From: Desulfofundulus australicus DSM 11792
Lineage (GTDB): Bacteria > Bacillota > Desulfotomaculia > Desulfotomaculales > Desulfovirgulaceae
NCBI RefSeq assembly: GCF_900129285.1
Contig: NZ_FQUW01000019.1
Coordinates: forward strand, 1 to 61,321
Direction of reading: 5' to 3'
Length of the DNA stretch: 61,321 bases
The first letter of the stretch is position 1. Each line of letters begins with the position of its first letter. The translations under genes and the position numbers were made by a program. The notes under the pieces were generated by a model that did no database searches, was not told where the DNA came from, and worked only from the letters and a program-made list of their open reading frames with translations. This document shows, piece by piece, positions 7,369 to 16,870 of the stretch.

Positions 7369-8199
7369 TTATTTTAATCCCCCGGACAGTTCCCGGGATC
7401 GGCGGGTGGCTTCTTCTACCGCCCGCATCAGGGTTACCCGTAACCCTCCCTCTTCCAGGGCATAAACACCCGCAATGGCCGTCCCTCCCGGGGTGGTAAC
7501 CATATTCTTCAGGCGGCCGGGGTGTTCACTGGTTTCCAGGACCATCCGGGCTGCCCCCAGCATGGTCTGGGCACTGAGCAGAAGAGCCACATCCCGGGGG
7601 AGGCCTACCCGCACACCTGCATCAGCCAGCGCCTCCAGGATAACATACATATAGGCAGGCCCGCTGCCGCTGAGTCCTGTTACAGCATCCATCAACCCTT
7701 CCGGTACTTCTACCGCCCGGCCTACGGCGCTGAAAATGGCTCTCGCCCGCTCCCGGTCCCGGTCGCCGGCATTGGTGCCGGAGCAAAGGGCACTGGCCCC
7801 GCACCCCAAAAGACACGGCGTATTGGGCATAACACGAATAACCGGTACCGGCTCAGGGAGAAATTTTTCAATGAACCGGGTGGTAATACCGGCGGCAATA
7901 GAAATCAGCGTTTGCCGGGGCTGGAACAGGTCCCCCGTTTCCTTTAAAACCTCCTCCACCACCTGGGGCTTAACCGCCAGGATAACCACATCCGACTCCC
8001 TGACCAGATCCCTGTTACTTTCCCGTCCATTAACACCCAGCTCCCGGCTCAGGTAATCCAGCCTCTCGTGGCGGGTATCGCTCACATACAGGTTACGGGC
8101 CTGAATACCGCTTTTAATCAACCCCGTAAGCAGGGCCTGGGCCATGGCCCCGCCCCCCAGGCAGCCAATGGCAAGTCCCGTTAACGGCAAAAAGAACAC
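7369..8199 (-). CDS. proC: Pyrroline-5-carboxylate reductase
   Basis: ProC reduces 1-pyrroline-5-carboxylate to proline with NAD(P)H in the cytoplasm. The Rossmann motif GCLGGGAMAQALL is at the N-terminus. The C-terminal dimerisation domain carries GSGPAYMYVILEALADAGVRVGLPRDVA and the MVTTPGGTTIAG-type signature (TTPGGTAIAGV). The length (about 276) is standard. The start is uncertain: the GTG at 8199 and the TTG three codons later share one GGGGGT site. Its insertion between sepF and yggT follows the arrangement seen in other Firmicutes. Confidence 0.95.
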   Translation of the reverse strand: MFFLPLTGLAIGCLGGGAMAQALLTGLIKSGIQARNLYVSDTRHERLDYLSRELGVNGRESNRDLVRESDVVILAVKPQVVEEVLKETGDLFQPRQTLISIAAGITTRFIEKFLPEPVPVIRVMPNTPCLLGCGASALCSGTNAGDRDRERARAIFSAVGRAVEVPEGLMDAVTGLSGSGPAYMYVILEALADAGVRVGLPRDVALLLSAQTMLGAARMVLETSEHPGRLKNMVTTPGGTAIAGVYALEEGGLRVTLMRAVEEATRRSRELSGGLK

Positions 8200-8204
8200 C
8201 CCCG

Positions 8205-8636
8205 TTATTCATCTTTCCAGGGGAAAATTCCCCGTTCCCCATATTCTTTAATGTTTCCTGCAATATCCATGTTGCTGGGAACGAAGAGAAAAATTCCATT
8301 ACCCACTTTTTGCATGCTCCCGTTCAGCGCGTAAGTGGCGCCGCTGATAAAATCCACTATGCGCCTGGCCAGATCGCTTTCCGCCCTCTCCAGGTTAACC
8401 ACCACCGGGCGACGGTTTTTCAAATGATCGGCTATAGCCTGCACATCTTCAAAAACCCTGGGTTCGGCCACAATAACCCGCACCTGGCGCTGGGTGTGCA
8501 GGCTGAAAACCTGGCCTTTGCGTTTTACCTGGGGCACCGGATCTTCTTCCCGGAAATGCTCCTTTTCCTCTTCCTCCACGGGCTCCTCTTCAAAACCCAT
8601 AAAACCCAAGACTTTGTCCACCAGTTTTCTGGCCAT
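8205..8636 (-). CDS. sepF: Cell division protein SepF
   Basis: SepF polymerises on the membrane and anchors and bundles FtsZ. The N-terminal MARKLVDKVLGFMGF forms the expected amphipathic membrane-targeting helix. An acidic linker (EEEPVEEEEKEH) follows, and then the DUF552 core (about 50-135) with VVVNLERAESDLARRIVDFISGATYALNG. An AGGAGGG site precedes the ATG. Since ftsA is also present in the window, the cell has two potential FtsZ anchors. Confidence 0.96.
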   Translation of the reverse strand: MARKLVDKVLGFMGFEEEPVEEEEKEHFREEDPVPQVKRKGQVFSLHTQRQVRVIVAEPRVFEDVQAIADHLKNRRPVVVNLERAESDLARRIVDFISGATYALNGSMQKVGNGIFLFVPSNMDIAGNIKEYGERGIFPWKDE

Positions 8637-8653
8637 GGTTATCCCTCCTGGAA

Positions 8654-9370
8654 TTATGGTCGGGGGCCAAAAATGGCGCTACCCACCCGGATTATGTTTG
8701 CCCCTTCTTCCACGGCTACGGTAAAATCATTGCTCATCCCCATGGATAAATAATCCAGGGGCAATCCCGGCAATTCCCGCTTGAGCCAGCCGGCCATCCG
8801 GTTCAGCTCCCTGAAAACCGGTCTCACCTGCTCGGGATCGGAAACAAAGGGAGCGATGGTCATTAACCCGCGCACGCGGACACCCTCCAGGCCGGCCACT
8901 TCTTCAATAAAGCTTTTTACCTCTCCCGGCGGCACACCGTATTTGGTTTCTTCCCCGGAAATATTCACCTGAACCAGAACTTCCGCCACCAGCCCCCGTT
9001 CCCGGGCCCGGCGGCTGATTTCCCGGGCCAGGCGCAGGCTGTCCAGGGAATGGATCAGGCTCACCTTACCAATAATATACTTTACCTTATTGGTTTGCAA
9101 ATGCCCGATCATATGCCATTCAATATCTCCCGGCAGACGGGGCTGTTTGGCCACCAGTTCCTGCACCCGGTTTTCACCAAAAACTTTTATTCCTGCCGCC
9201 AAGGCTTCCTGCATAACTTCCAGGGAAACATTTTTGGTTACGGCCACCAGTTTAACCGAACCGGGATCCCGGCCGGTTTTGAGTGCTGCCCTTGCTACCT
9301 GTTCCCATACACGGGCAAGGTTCTCCCTTATTCCCAATATCCGTCCCTCCAGCTCCTCACTCCACTTCAT
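8654..9370 (-). CDS. yggS: YggS-family pyridoxal phosphate homeostasis protein
   Basis: The protein has the YggS/PLPBP fold: a PLP-binding TIM barrel without known enzyme activity, which buffers PLP. The PLP lysine lies in VKLVAVTK, and IEWHMIGHLQTNKVKYI and LSMGMSNDFTVAVEEGANIIRVGSAIFG are typical. I start it at the ATG at 9370 (MKWSEEL), which overlaps the stop of the HlyD-like gene by 14 bp; the longer reading extends into that gene. It is translationally coupled to its upstream neighbour and followed by sepF, as in many Firmicutes. Confidence 0.95.
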   Translation of the reverse strand: MKWSEELEGRILGIRENLARVWEQVARAALKTGRDPGSVKLVAVTKNVSLEVMQEALAAGIKVFGENRVQELVAKQPRLPGDIEWHMIGHLQTNKVKYIIGKVSLIHSLDSLRLAREISRRARERGLVAEVLVQVNISGEETKYGVPPGEVKSFIEEVAGLEGVRVRGLMTIAPFVSDPEQVRPVFRELNRMAGWLKRELPGLPLDYLSMGMSNDFTVAVEEGANIIRVGSAIFGPRP

Positions 9371-10337
9371 CGCTTTCCCGTACCCAGAACGGGTTGGCCA
9401 CGTAGCGGGTGCAGGCAGACAGCTGCTCCCCGGCAATAATTACCCGCTCCGGCGTCCCCCCCAGGACCCGTACGGGAACCCACGCGACCCGGCGGCGGGA
9501 GACAATATAAATTCCCTGCTCCTCCCCCCTTTTCACCAGCGCCCGGGAAGGAACTGCATATCCGGACAGTTCCCCTACCTTCAGCTCCATCTGAACCTGG
9601 CGCCGGTGAATCAGGTCACCGGGATAAGCGGGTAACAGAAAAAGCATTTCCTCTCCGGCAACCTTCTCCAGACGGGCCTCCACCGGCCGCCCCTGCCACA
9701 GGATAACCACCTGCTGACCGGCAGGCCATTTTACCGCCCGGTTTCCTTCCCCATCAACGCGGCACCAGTACCATATACCGGAAAGGTTATCCACCAGCTT
9801 GCCCACCGGCTCTCCCTTTTCCACCCTGCTCCCGGTAAGGGGAGAAACGGGTTTCACTTCCAGTTTTTCCACAGCCTCCATTTTCAATGCATTTGCGGGC
9901 CGCAGCAACTCTTCCAGGCCATCAATATGGTTGCAAAAAACCCCTCCCCGGGGGGCGTAAACAACCCGTTTTTCCCCTGCACCACCGTTCTGTGAGAGGA
10001 TGACTTCTGCCACCGGAGCGCCGGCCCGCACCCTTTCCCCATCATCTACCAGCAGTCTTAACTGGCCCCTCCCCGGTGAGAGAAGCAACTGTTCTTCCTT
10101 GATCAGCCACCCGGAGGTGGCCACGGTGCGGGAAATATTATCTTCCTTTAACCACTCTATATCTACCAGCCGTACCCTGACCAGATTCCACAGGTAAAAT
10201 ATGATCATCAGGACAAGGACGACCAGGAAATATATTCTTCTGATCCGGGGCAGGGAAGTCAATCCCGTCACCTGCCAAACCTGGATGTAGATGCAACTTG
10301 GTTTATTCGACGTTTCCCGGGGTAAATCCTGCGCCAA
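9357..10337 (-). CDS. HlyD-like membrane-anchored periplasmic adaptor
   Basis: The 326-residue ORF has a short cytoplasmic N-terminus, one membrane segment at about 32-52 (IYFLVVLVLMIIFYLWNL) and a large outer part. The outer part carries lipoyl/barrel-sandwich signatures: VDDGERVRAGAPVAEV near 100 and LTGSRVEKGEPVGKLVD near 170. This is the layout of an HlyD-type adaptor, but no ABC or RND partner is nearby. It sits upstream of yggS and sepF, so a role at the division site or envelope is possible but unproven. The TTG start at 10337 has a poor binding site; a TTG at 10262 after AGGTG is an alternative. Confidence 0.75.
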   Translation of the reverse strand: MAQDLPRETSNKPSCIYIQVWQVTGLTSLPRIRRIYFLVVLVLMIIFYLWNLVRVRLVDIEWLKEDNISRTVATSGWLIKEEQLLLSPGRGQLRLLVDDGERVRAGAPVAEVILSQNGGAGEKRVVYAPRGGVFCNHIDGLEELLRPANALKMEAVEKLEVKPVSPLTGSRVEKGEPVGKLVDNLSGIWYWCRVDGEGNRAVKWPAGQQVVILWQGRPVEARLEKVAGEEMLFLLPAYPGDLIHRRQVQMELKVGELSGYAVPSRALVKRGEEQGIYIVSRRRVAWVPVRVLGGTPERVIIAGEQLSACTRYVANPFWVRESDEVE

Positions 10338-10346
10338 AGTTAAGAA

Positions 10347-11012
10347 TCAGTTCAGCTCCCAGCGCTCACCGGTAACCAGGTAGATAACCGCTTCCCCGAT
10401 ATTGGTGGCATGATCGGCTATTCTTTCCAGATAGCGGCTGACATATAAAAGGTAGGCCGACTGCATTACCGTCCGGGGATCTTCCCTCATGCTGTTGACC
10501 AGTTCCCGGAACACCCTGGCAAAAATATAATCCACCTCGTCGTCCAGGGCGCACATCTCCCTGGCTTTCTGGACATCGCCATTGACATAGGCATCCAACC
10601 CGTCCTTGACCATCTGCTGGGCCAGCCGGGCCATCCGCGGGATATAATCCAGGCATTTTACTGTTAAAGGCTGGCCGCTCAGGCACATGGTAGCCCGGGC
10701 AATATCCACCGCATGGTCGGCCATTCGCTCCAGGCTCAAAAGAATCTTGATCCCGGTAATGGCCACTCGCAAATCCCGGGCCAGGGGTTGCTGGGTAGCA
10801 ATTAACTTGACGCACTTATCCTCAATTTCCAGGTAAAGTTCGTCAATCATTTCATCGCTCATAATTACCTGGGCCGCACCGGCCACGTCGAGCCTGATCA
10901 GGGATTGTACCGAATCGTAGATAGCCTGCTCCACCAGGCTGGCCATGCGCAGGATGTCCTGCTGTAGTTCGGCCAGGGCCCTTTCAAAGGAAGAACGGGG
11001 ACTCACGGTCAT
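10347..11012 (-). CDS. phoU: Phosphate transport regulator PhoU
   Basis: PhoU links the Pst transporter to PhoR and damps phosphate signalling. The 221-residue protein is all-helical with two PhoU repeats, each carrying the metal-coordinating E/DxxxD pattern (SDEMIDELYLEIEDKC and LDDEVDYIFARVFRE). It follows pstB by 55 bp. The ATG at 11012 is immediately behind a GGGAGGG site, which makes the in-frame GTG at 11006 a better-spaced start. pstS, pstC and pstA are not in the window, which is unusual for a phoR-pstB-phoU group. Confidence 0.95.
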   Translation of the reverse strand: MTVSPRSSFERALAELQQDILRMASLVEQAIYDSVQSLIRLDVAGAAQVIMSDEMIDELYLEIEDKCVKLIATQQPLARDLRVAITGIKILLSLERMADHAVDIARATMCLSGQPLTVKCLDYIPRMARLAQQMVKDGLDAYVNGDVQKAREMCALDDEVDYIFARVFRELVNSMREDPRTVMQSAYLLYVSRYLERIADHATNIGEAVIYLVTGERWELN

Positions 11013-11067
11013 CCCTCCCGGAAAATATAAACTTTATCCCCTGGGAGCCAGAATACAGTAAATATAA

Positions 11068-11829
11068 TTAACCGAATCTTCCGGTAATGTAATCTTCCGT
11101 ACGCCGATCCCTGGGACGGGTGAAAATTTCTTCCGTTGCCCCCCATTCCACCACTTCACCGTTTAAAAAATACGCGGCAATATCCGAAACCCGGGCAGCC
11201 TGCTGCATGTTATGGGTCACAATAACAATGGTATAGTCTTTTTTCAGCTCCTGAATCAATTCTTCTATTTTTAAAGTGGAAATGGGATCCAGAGCTGAAC
11301 TGGGTTCGTCCATCAACAGGACCTCCGGTTCCACCGCCAGGAGGCGGGCAATGCAGAGGCGCTGCTGCTGGCCGCCGGAAAGACCCAGGGCCGACTTGAA
11401 CAAGCGGTCCCGCACCTCCTCCCACAGGGCCGCCTGCCGCAGGCTTCTTTCAACAATTTCGTCCAGCAGCCGCCGGTTCTTAATACCGTGAACCCGGGGA
11501 CCATAAGCCACATTATCATAAATGGACATGGGGAAGGGGTTGGGACGCTGGAAGACCATGCCCACCCGCTTGCGCAGGTGAACCACATCCACATCACGGG
11601 CGTAAATATCCTGGCCGTCCAGCAGGACCTGGCCTTCAACCCGCACACCCTCGACAAGATCATTCATCCGGTTCAAGGTGCGCAGGAAGGTTGATTTGCC
11701 GCAACCGGAAGGGCCAATAAGGGCAGTTATTTTGTTGGCCTGAATGCTTAAATTTATATCCCTTAAAGCTTGAAAATCCTTATAATAGAGGTTTAAATTC
11801 TTAATATCAATTTTTACCCGGTTCTCCAT
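11068..11829 (-). CDS. pstB: Phosphate ABC transporter ATPase PstB
   Basis: This is the 253-residue ATPase of the high-affinity phosphate importer. Walker A is GPSGCGKST near residue 39, the Q-loop is VFQRPNPFP, the signature is LSGGQQQRL near 150 and Walker B is [12 protein letters not shown]. PstB-specific features are the early [12 protein letters not shown] segment and the NRMNDL motif. The ATG has a GGGGGTG site. The missing membrane and binding subunits must be encoded elsewhere, or this copy serves mainly in the PhoU-PhoR signalling complex. Confidence 0.96.
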   Translation of the reverse strand: MENRVKIDIKNLNLYYKDFQALRDINLSIQANKITALIGPSGCGKSTFLRTLNRMNDLVEGVRVEGQVLLDGQDIYARDVDVVHLRKRVGMVFQRPNPFPMSIYDNVAYGPRVHGIKNRRLLDEIVERSLRQAALWEEVRDRLFKSALGLSGGQQQRLCIARLLAVEPEVLLMDEPSSALDPISTLKIEELIQELKKDYTIVIVTHNMQQAARVSDIAAYFLNGEVVEWGATEEIFTRPRDRRTEDYITGRFG

Positions 11830-11861
11830 CAGGGCACCCCCACATGAACTTTTCTGCTGCT

Positions 11862-13253
11862 TTAACCGGATACATTTTCTGCCAGGGGCAGGGTGAAGAA
11901 AAACAGGCTTCCCTTCCCGGGCGTGCTTTGTACATCAATTTTCCCACCGTGGGCCCGGATAATATGCTTCACAATAGCCAGGCCGATCCCATACCCCCCC
12001 AGTTCCCTGGAACGGGCCTTATCCACCCGGTAGAAGCGCTCAAAAACCCGGGGCAGGCTTTCAGCTGGAATACCGATGCCGGTATCCTCCACTTCCACTC
12101 TCAATTGATCCCCCCGGACCATGGCCCGGATGGTTATGCTGCCCCGGGGCGGGGTATATTTAACGGCATTATCCAGCAAATTAATCAACACCTGGGCGAG
12201 CATATCGGGGTCACCGTAAACCGCAGGCAGGTCCCGGGATACTTCCAGGATAAGGGTGAGCGATTTTTCCCCGGCCCGGGGCCGGAAGAGGGAAACCACG
12301 CGGCTGATAATGTCCTCCAGGTTCACCCGCTGCCAGCGGTGCACCACCCGCCGTTCCTCTATTTTAGACAGGTTGAGCAGCTCATCAACCAGGCGGGTCA
12401 GGCGCTCTGTTTCCTGGCTTATTATTTCCAGGAAATGACGGGATGTCCCGGGATCATCAATCGCCCCGTCGAGCAGGGTTTCCAGAAATCCTTTAATGGA
12501 GGTTAAAGGGGTGCGCAGCTCATGGGAAACGTTGGCCACAAACTCGGTTCGCATTTGCTCCAGCTTTTTGCGTTCGGTGATATCCCTAAGGACCACCACT
12601 ACCCCGCCTGTTTCCCCGTGGCAACTTTTCAGAGGGGTGGCCTGGAGGCGAAAGAAACGCGGCTCCGAGCCGGCCCCCAGAATTTTTATTTCCTCACTGG
12701 TGGAGTTTTGCGACTCCAGAGTCCTGCTCAGGAGGCGCTCAAGGTCATAGTTACGGATAACCCCCAGGATTTTTTTCCCCAGGCAGGCCTCCTCCCTTAA
12801 ATCAAAAATTTCTTCTACCACCGGGTTTACAAGCAGCACGCGACCGTCCCGGTCCAGGGCAATTACACCGTCGGCCATACTGTTCAAAATGGCCCGCACC
12901 CTGTTCTTTTCCTCGGTAATCATAGCTATAGTTTCCCGCAGCTGCCGGGCCATTTCGTTAATGCTGCGGGCCAGTTCTCCTATTTCATCGGGTGTACACA
13001 GGTGCAATTCCCGGTCCAGGTTACCCCGGGCCATATCCCTGGCCGCGGCAATTATTTCATTTAACGGGCCGATAACCCTCCGGTATAAAAGCCAGGCCAG
13101 CAATACCGATAGGGGCAGGATGATTAACAAGGCCCCCAGGACGCTCAACTTTTTGGCGGCATAGAGCTGCAGGAGGGCAAAAAAGATAACCATCAGGAAA
13201 AAATAACTGACCACCGGCCGCCAGGATACACCCTGCAGGAAGTTGAGCTTCAC
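11862..13253 (-). CDS. phoR: Phosphate-type sensor histidine kinase PhoR
   Basis: The 463-residue kinase has two membrane helices (about 13-31 and 37-57) with almost no external loop, a HAMP segment (58-110), a PAS domain (115-225), HisKA with the phosphorylated H244 in VSHELRTPL, and a HATPase domain with N, G1 (DTGIGIP) and G2 ([11 protein letters not shown]) boxes. Without an external sensor domain it probably reads phosphate status through PstB-PhoU inside the cell. It starts with GTG 3 bp after the phoP stop, with AGGTG inside the end of phoP, so the two are coupled. Confidence 0.93.
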   Translation of the reverse strand: MKLNFLQGVSWRPVVSYFFLMVIFFALLQLYAAKKLSVLGALLIILPLSVLLAWLLYRRVIGPLNEIIAAARDMARGNLDRELHLCTPDEIGELARSINEMARQLRETIAMITEEKNRVRAILNSMADGVIALDRDGRVLLVNPVVEEIFDLREEACLGKKILGVIRNYDLERLLSRTLESQNSTSEEIKILGAGSEPRFFRLQATPLKSCHGETGGVVVVLRDITERKKLEQMRTEFVANVSHELRTPLTSIKGFLETLLDGAIDDPGTSRHFLEIISQETERLTRLVDELLNLSKIEERRVVHRWQRVNLEDIISRVVSLFRPRAGEKSLTLILEVSRDLPAVYGDPDMLAQVLINLLDNAVKYTPPRGSITIRAMVRGDQLRVEVEDTGIGIPAESLPRVFERFYRVDKARSRELGGYGIGLAIVKHIIRAHGGKIDVQSTPGKGSLFFFTLPLAENVSG

Positions 13254-13256
13254 CCT

Positions 13257-13958
13257 CTAAGGCACCTCCCGGAAACGATAACCCACCCCGCGCACCGTTT
13301 CTATATACCGGGAGGCACCGGGTACCTGCTCCAGCTTCTGGCGGATATGGCGGATGTGAACATCCACCGTCCTGGAATCACCGGTATAGTCGTAACCCCA
13401 GATCTGCTCCAGGAGGTAATCCCGGGAAAATACCCTTCCCGGTTCACTGGCCAGCAGGCGGAGCAACTCGAACTCTTTCGGGGTCAGATCCTGCTTTACA
13501 CCGTCAATGGTGACCAGAAAACGTTCCGGATCAATTACCAGCCGGCCGCGAACCAGGCTCCCTCCACGGTGGTGAGCACGCCTGTCTTCCCCGGACCGGC
13601 GCAGGCGAGCTTTAACCCGGGCCACCAGCTCCCGGGGACTGAAGGGCTTGGTCACGTAATCATCGGCTCCCATTTCCAGACCCAGGACTTTATCCAGTTC
13701 ATCCCCCCGGGCGCTGATCATAATAACCGGAATGCGGCGGGTGGCAGCTTCCTGCTGTAAGATCCGGCAGACGGCCAGCCCATCCTGCTCCGGCAGCATT
13801 ACATCCAGGAGGATGAGATCGGGCCGCTGGGAGCGAGCTATTTCCACAGCCGTATTCCCATCGGTAGCGGTCACCACCTGGTAACCTTCTTTCTCCAGGT
13901 TGAAACGGATCAGCTCGAGGATATGTTCTTCGTCATCGACCACCAGGATCTTCGCCAT
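13257..13958 (-). CDS. phoP: Response regulator, OmpR/PhoB family
   Basis: This is the partner of the adjacent kinase. The receiver domain (1-120) has the acidic pair near D8-D9, the phosphoacceptor D52 (LILLDVMLP) and the conserved lysine in VTKPFSPREL. The winged-helix DNA-binding domain (about 135-230) shows LTPKEFELLRLLASEPGRVFSR and VDVHIRHIRQKLE. I start at the ATG at 13958 (MAKILVVDDE), which has a GGAGGGTGAG site. The longer frame to 14069 would add 37 residues that overlap pgeF and do not resemble the family. Confidence 0.95.
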   Translation of the reverse strand: MAKILVVDDEEHILELIRFNLEKEGYQVVTATDGNTAVEIARSQRPDLILLDVMLPEQDGLAVCRILQQEAATRRIPVIMISARGDELDKVLGLEMGADDYVTKPFSPRELVARVKARLRRSGEDRRAHHRGGSLVRGRLVIDPERFLVTIDGVKQDLTPKEFELLRLLASEPGRVFSRDYLLEQIWGYDYTGDSRTVDVHIRHIRQKLEQVPGASRYIETVRGVGYRFREVP

Positions 13959-13987
13959 ATACTCACCCTCCCCCGGTAAAAAAGCTT

Positions 13988-14806
13988 TCAGGTCAGCATG
14001 AGCAGGGCCGCCATCCTCCCCGTTCGACCGCCACTGCCCCGGTAGGAAAAAAAGAGATCCTGCCGGCAACAGGTGCAGATACCGGCCGTAAAAATATTTT
14101 CCGGTAAAAGACCTGCTTTAAGCAGGATGCACCGGTTGGCTTCCCAGAGGTTGAGCTGCCATCTGCCCGCTGGATTGGGTATTAGGAGTTCCTGCCAGGG
14201 CGGAAAATGCTCTTTAAAAAGGTCAGCCACAGGTGCACCCACTTCATAGCAGCAGGGCCCGATGGAAGGACCGATGCCCGCCAGGCAATCCGCCGGCCGG
14301 GTACCGAAATAACGGCCCATGGCTTCCACCGTTTTGGCCGCAATATCAAGAACAGTTCCCCTCCAGCCGGCGTGGGCCAGGCCGGCCACCCGCCGGACCG
14401 GGTCAAGGAGGAAAACCGGCACACAATCAGCGTAGTAACTGGACAGGGGAACCAGGGGCTCACCGGTAATCAGGGCATCGGTGGCCGGCAGGGCGTCTTC
14501 CTGGGTACGGGCTCCCAGGCCCCGGTGCTCCACTCCCACCACCGCCACCCGGTCCCCGTGCACCTGCTGGCCGGCCACCAGGTGGGCGGGGTCAATATGC
14601 AAAGCCCGGCAGGTCCGCTCCCGGTTGCTCAAAACCCGTTCGGGATCATCACCCACGTGCAGAGCCATATTTAAAGTGGCAAACTCCCCGGTACTGATAC
14701 CGCCATGGCGGGCGGTAAAGCCGTGGCTCACCAGGCCGGTATCCAGAAAGGCCTTCCAGGCCAGCCATTTAACCATTCCCTTTTCCTGCCACAGGTAAGG
14801 GACCAC
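13988..14806 (-). CDS. pgeF: Peptidoglycan editing factor PgeF (laccase-domain protein)
   Basis: Proteins of the DUF152/YlmD family act as purine nucleoside phosphorylase/adenosine deaminase-like enzymes or, in E. coli, correct mis-incorporated L-Ser in peptidoglycan. The metal site is intact: His in GQQVHGD, Cys in SYYADCVPVFL and His in AHAGWRGT, plus GPSIGPCCYEV. The start is uncertain. A GGGAGG site fits the GTG at 14806; a TTG at 14815 is too close to it, and an ATG at 14776 is also possible. It is the first gene of the phoP group and also the usual neighbour of sepF/yggS. Confidence 0.92.
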   Translation of the reverse strand: MVPYLWQEKGMVKWLAWKAFLDTGLVSHGFTARHGGISTGEFATLNMALHVGDDPERVLSNRERTCRALHIDPAHLVAGQQVHGDRVAVVGVEHRGLGARTQEDALPATDALITGEPLVPLSSYYADCVPVFLLDPVRRVAGLAHAGWRGTVLDIAAKTVEAMGRYFGTRPADCLAGIGPSIGPCCYEVGAPVADLFKEHFPPWQELLIPNPAGRWQLNLWEANRCILLKAGLLPENIFTAGICTCCRQDLFFSYRGSGGRTGRMAALLMLT

Positions 14807-14880
14807 CAGAGTCAATCCTCCCGCTTGATTTTTGTTTGATTAATTTTAAGCTTTCTACCCTCATGCAGGCAATAATAAAA

Positions 14881-16443
14881 TTATTGGGCCTGCTTTTGAA
14901 TGGATGCCAGCAAGGCGTTCAAATGATCCAGCTGTTCCACTATCTCCCTGTAATATCCCCTGCCCAGGCCGCTGGCCAGCACATCCTGCAGGCGGCTGGC
15001 CACAGCATCATATGCCCGGCGCAGTTCTTCCTCACCCACCGGCAGGGCCGGGGTAAGCTGGACTTCTTCCTCGAGCACGGGGATGTGCACCGCAAAACCG
15101 TAGCGCAGGGCTATATCCCGGGCCAGGGCACTCATGGAGGAAGGTTCTCCATGAACCAGGAAAACTTTTTGAGGCGGTTTTTGCAGGTGCCCCAGCCAAT
15201 CCAGCAGTTCCTCCTTATCCGCATGGGAGGAATAGCTATCGATACTCCTGATGTCTGCCCGTACGGCCACTTCTTCCCCGTGCAGGCGCACAAATTTGGC
15301 CCCATCCTTTATCTTGCGGCCCTTGGTTCCTGGAGCCTGGTAGCCGACAAATAAAACGGTGCATTCTGGACGCCACAGGTTGTGACGCAGGTGGTGCTTA
15401 ATCCTGCCGGCCTCGCACATACCGCTGGCCGAGATAATAATGGCACCGCTTTTTATATTATTCAGGGCCATGGATTCCTCGGTGGTGCGGGCAAACTCCA
15501 GGGCGGCCATGGACAGGGGGTCCTTTCCACTGGCCATGAGCTCCTGGGTTTCAGGGTCAAAATAAGGCCTGTATTTCTTGAAAACTTCCGTGGCCGCCAC
15601 CGCCATGGGGCTGTCAATATAAACCTTCATGGGCGGGAAACGGTTGCTGGTAATCAGGAGATTGAGATCATAAATTAAATCCTGGGTACGCTCCACAGCA
15701 AAAGCAGGAATAATTAAATTACCGCCCTTGCGATAAGTTTCCCAGATAATATCGTGCAGGAGGTTCAAATGCTCCTCCTGTTCCGCATGCAGGCGGTCAC
15801 CGTAGGTTGATTCCAAAAAGATAAAATCGGCCTGCTCGACATACGAAGGATCGTTCAGGTAAGGCTTATTTTTTCTCCCCAGATCGCCGGTAAAAAGAAG
15901 CCTGGTTTCCTGCGCCCCTTCCTTTATCGCAAGCTCCACCATGGCCGAGCCGAGGATGTGCCCTGCTTCCAGAAAGCGCACGCTGACCTCGCTGGTAAGG
16001 TTTACCACCTGACCGTAATCCACCGGCTGGAAGAAAGCCATGGCCCGGTGGGCGTCCTCAACGTTATAAACAGGTTCTATGAGCTGGCGGCCGGCCCGGG
16101 CAGCCTTGCGGTTAAGCCTTTCCACCTCCATTTCCTGGATATGCCCGCTGTCGGGCAGCATGACGGCGCACAGATCGATGGTAGCCGGGGTAGCCAGAAT
16201 CTTTCCGCGAAAACCATGTTTCACCAGTTTGGGAATCAAACCGCTGTGGTCTATGTGGGCGTGGGTAAGCAGAACATAATCCACGCTGAGTGGCGAAAAA
16301 GAAAAAGGGCGGTAGTTACGCTCCCGTAAGGCCCGGGGCCCCTGGAACATCCCGCAGTCCACCATTATCCTGAGAGGACCTGTTTCCAGTAAATAACAGG
16401 AGCCTGTAACCGTCTGCGCGGCTCCCAGAAAACGAACGCGCAT
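14881..16443 (-). CDS. Beta-CASP metallo-beta-lactamase RNA hydrolase
   Basis: The 520-residue protein has the metallo-beta-lactamase fold with HAHIDHSG near residue 60 and TGDLGR. The beta-CASP insert shows SASGMCEAGRIKHHL, and the C-terminal RMMBL part shows VRADIRSIDSYSSHADKEELL. This is the CPSF73/YSH1-like branch of RNA nucleases, distinct from RNase J because it lacks the J-type C-terminal domain. A role in RNA processing is inferred. The ATG has a GGAGGG site. The 195 bp to the divergent zinc-ribbon gene should hold both promoters. Confidence 0.9.
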   Translation of the reverse strand: MRVRFLGAAQTVTGSCYLLETGPLRIMVDCGMFQGPRALRERNYRPFSFSPLSVDYVLLTHAHIDHSGLIPKLVKHGFRGKILATPATIDLCAVMLPDSGHIQEMEVERLNRKAARAGRQLIEPVYNVEDAHRAMAFFQPVDYGQVVNLTSEVSVRFLEAGHILGSAMVELAIKEGAQETRLLFTGDLGRKNKPYLNDPSYVEQADFIFLESTYGDRLHAEQEEHLNLLHDIIWETYRKGGNLIIPAFAVERTQDLIYDLNLLITSNRFPPMKVYIDSPMAVAATEVFKKYRPYFDPETQELMASGKDPLSMAALEFARTTEESMALNNIKSGAIIISASGMCEAGRIKHHLRHNLWRPECTVLFVGYQAPGTKGRKIKDGAKFVRLHGEEVAVRADIRSIDSYSSHADKEELLDWLGHLQKPPQKVFLVHGEPSSMSALARDIALRYGFAVHIPVLEEEVQLTPALPVGEEELRRAYDAVASRLQDVLASGLGRGYYREIVEQLDHLNALLASIQKQAQ

Positions 16444-16558
16444 GTAAACCCTCCTAACTGCTTATATATTCTTTCGGCTATTCAATTACTACTCCCTTTT
16501 TTTAATAATTCCCTCTCCCCTCGGCCAATCCCTCCCCGGACGGGTGAAAAAGCTTGCC

Positions 16559-16587
16559 TTGACAGGGGACAATCTGCGGCGTAAGCT
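16559..16587 (+). promoter_or_regulatory. Possible promoter of the zinc-ribbon gene
   Basis: A perfect TTGACA at 16559-16564 is followed, after 17 bp, by the weak -10 TAAGCT at 16582-16587. It lies 50 bp before the ATG of the FmdB-type gene. Confidence 0.5.
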
Positions 16588-16637
16588 AAAAATAGCCGGG
16601 GAGTCCGGCCCGTCCATGGAGAAAGGAGTGTTACCAG

Positions 16638-16868
16638 ATGCCCATTTACGAATTTCGCTGTCATACCTGCGGTCACCGCTTTGAAAAATTATGCCCGCTG
16701 GGAGAAGGTGGAGAACACCAGGTCTGCCCGGCATGCCGGGCCACCGGCGCGGAACGGGTTATGAGCAGCTTCGCCTCACCGGGCAACCGGGATGCGGGCG
16801 GCAGCCCCGGCAGCGGCAGTAGTTGCAGCGGCTGCTCCGGAGGAAGCTGCGCCACCTGCGGGCACTGA
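16638..16868 (+). CDS. FmdB-family zinc ribbon protein
   Basis: The 76-residue protein begins with MPIYEFRCHTCGHRFE and has paired motifs CHTC and CPAC, the FmdB/CxxC_CxxC_SSSS zinc ribbon. The C-terminal half is rich in Gly, Ser and Cys (SGCSGG, CATCGH), also typical. Family members are proposed regulators, but the function is not established. A GAAAGGAG site precedes the ATG. It is one of very few plus-strand genes in the left half of the window and is transcribed away from the beta-CASP gene. Confidence 0.93.
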   Translation: MPIYEFRCHTCGHRFEKLCPLGEGGEHQVCPACRATGAERVMSSFASPGNRDAGGSPGSGSSCSGCSGGSCATCGH

Positions 16869-16870
16869 AA

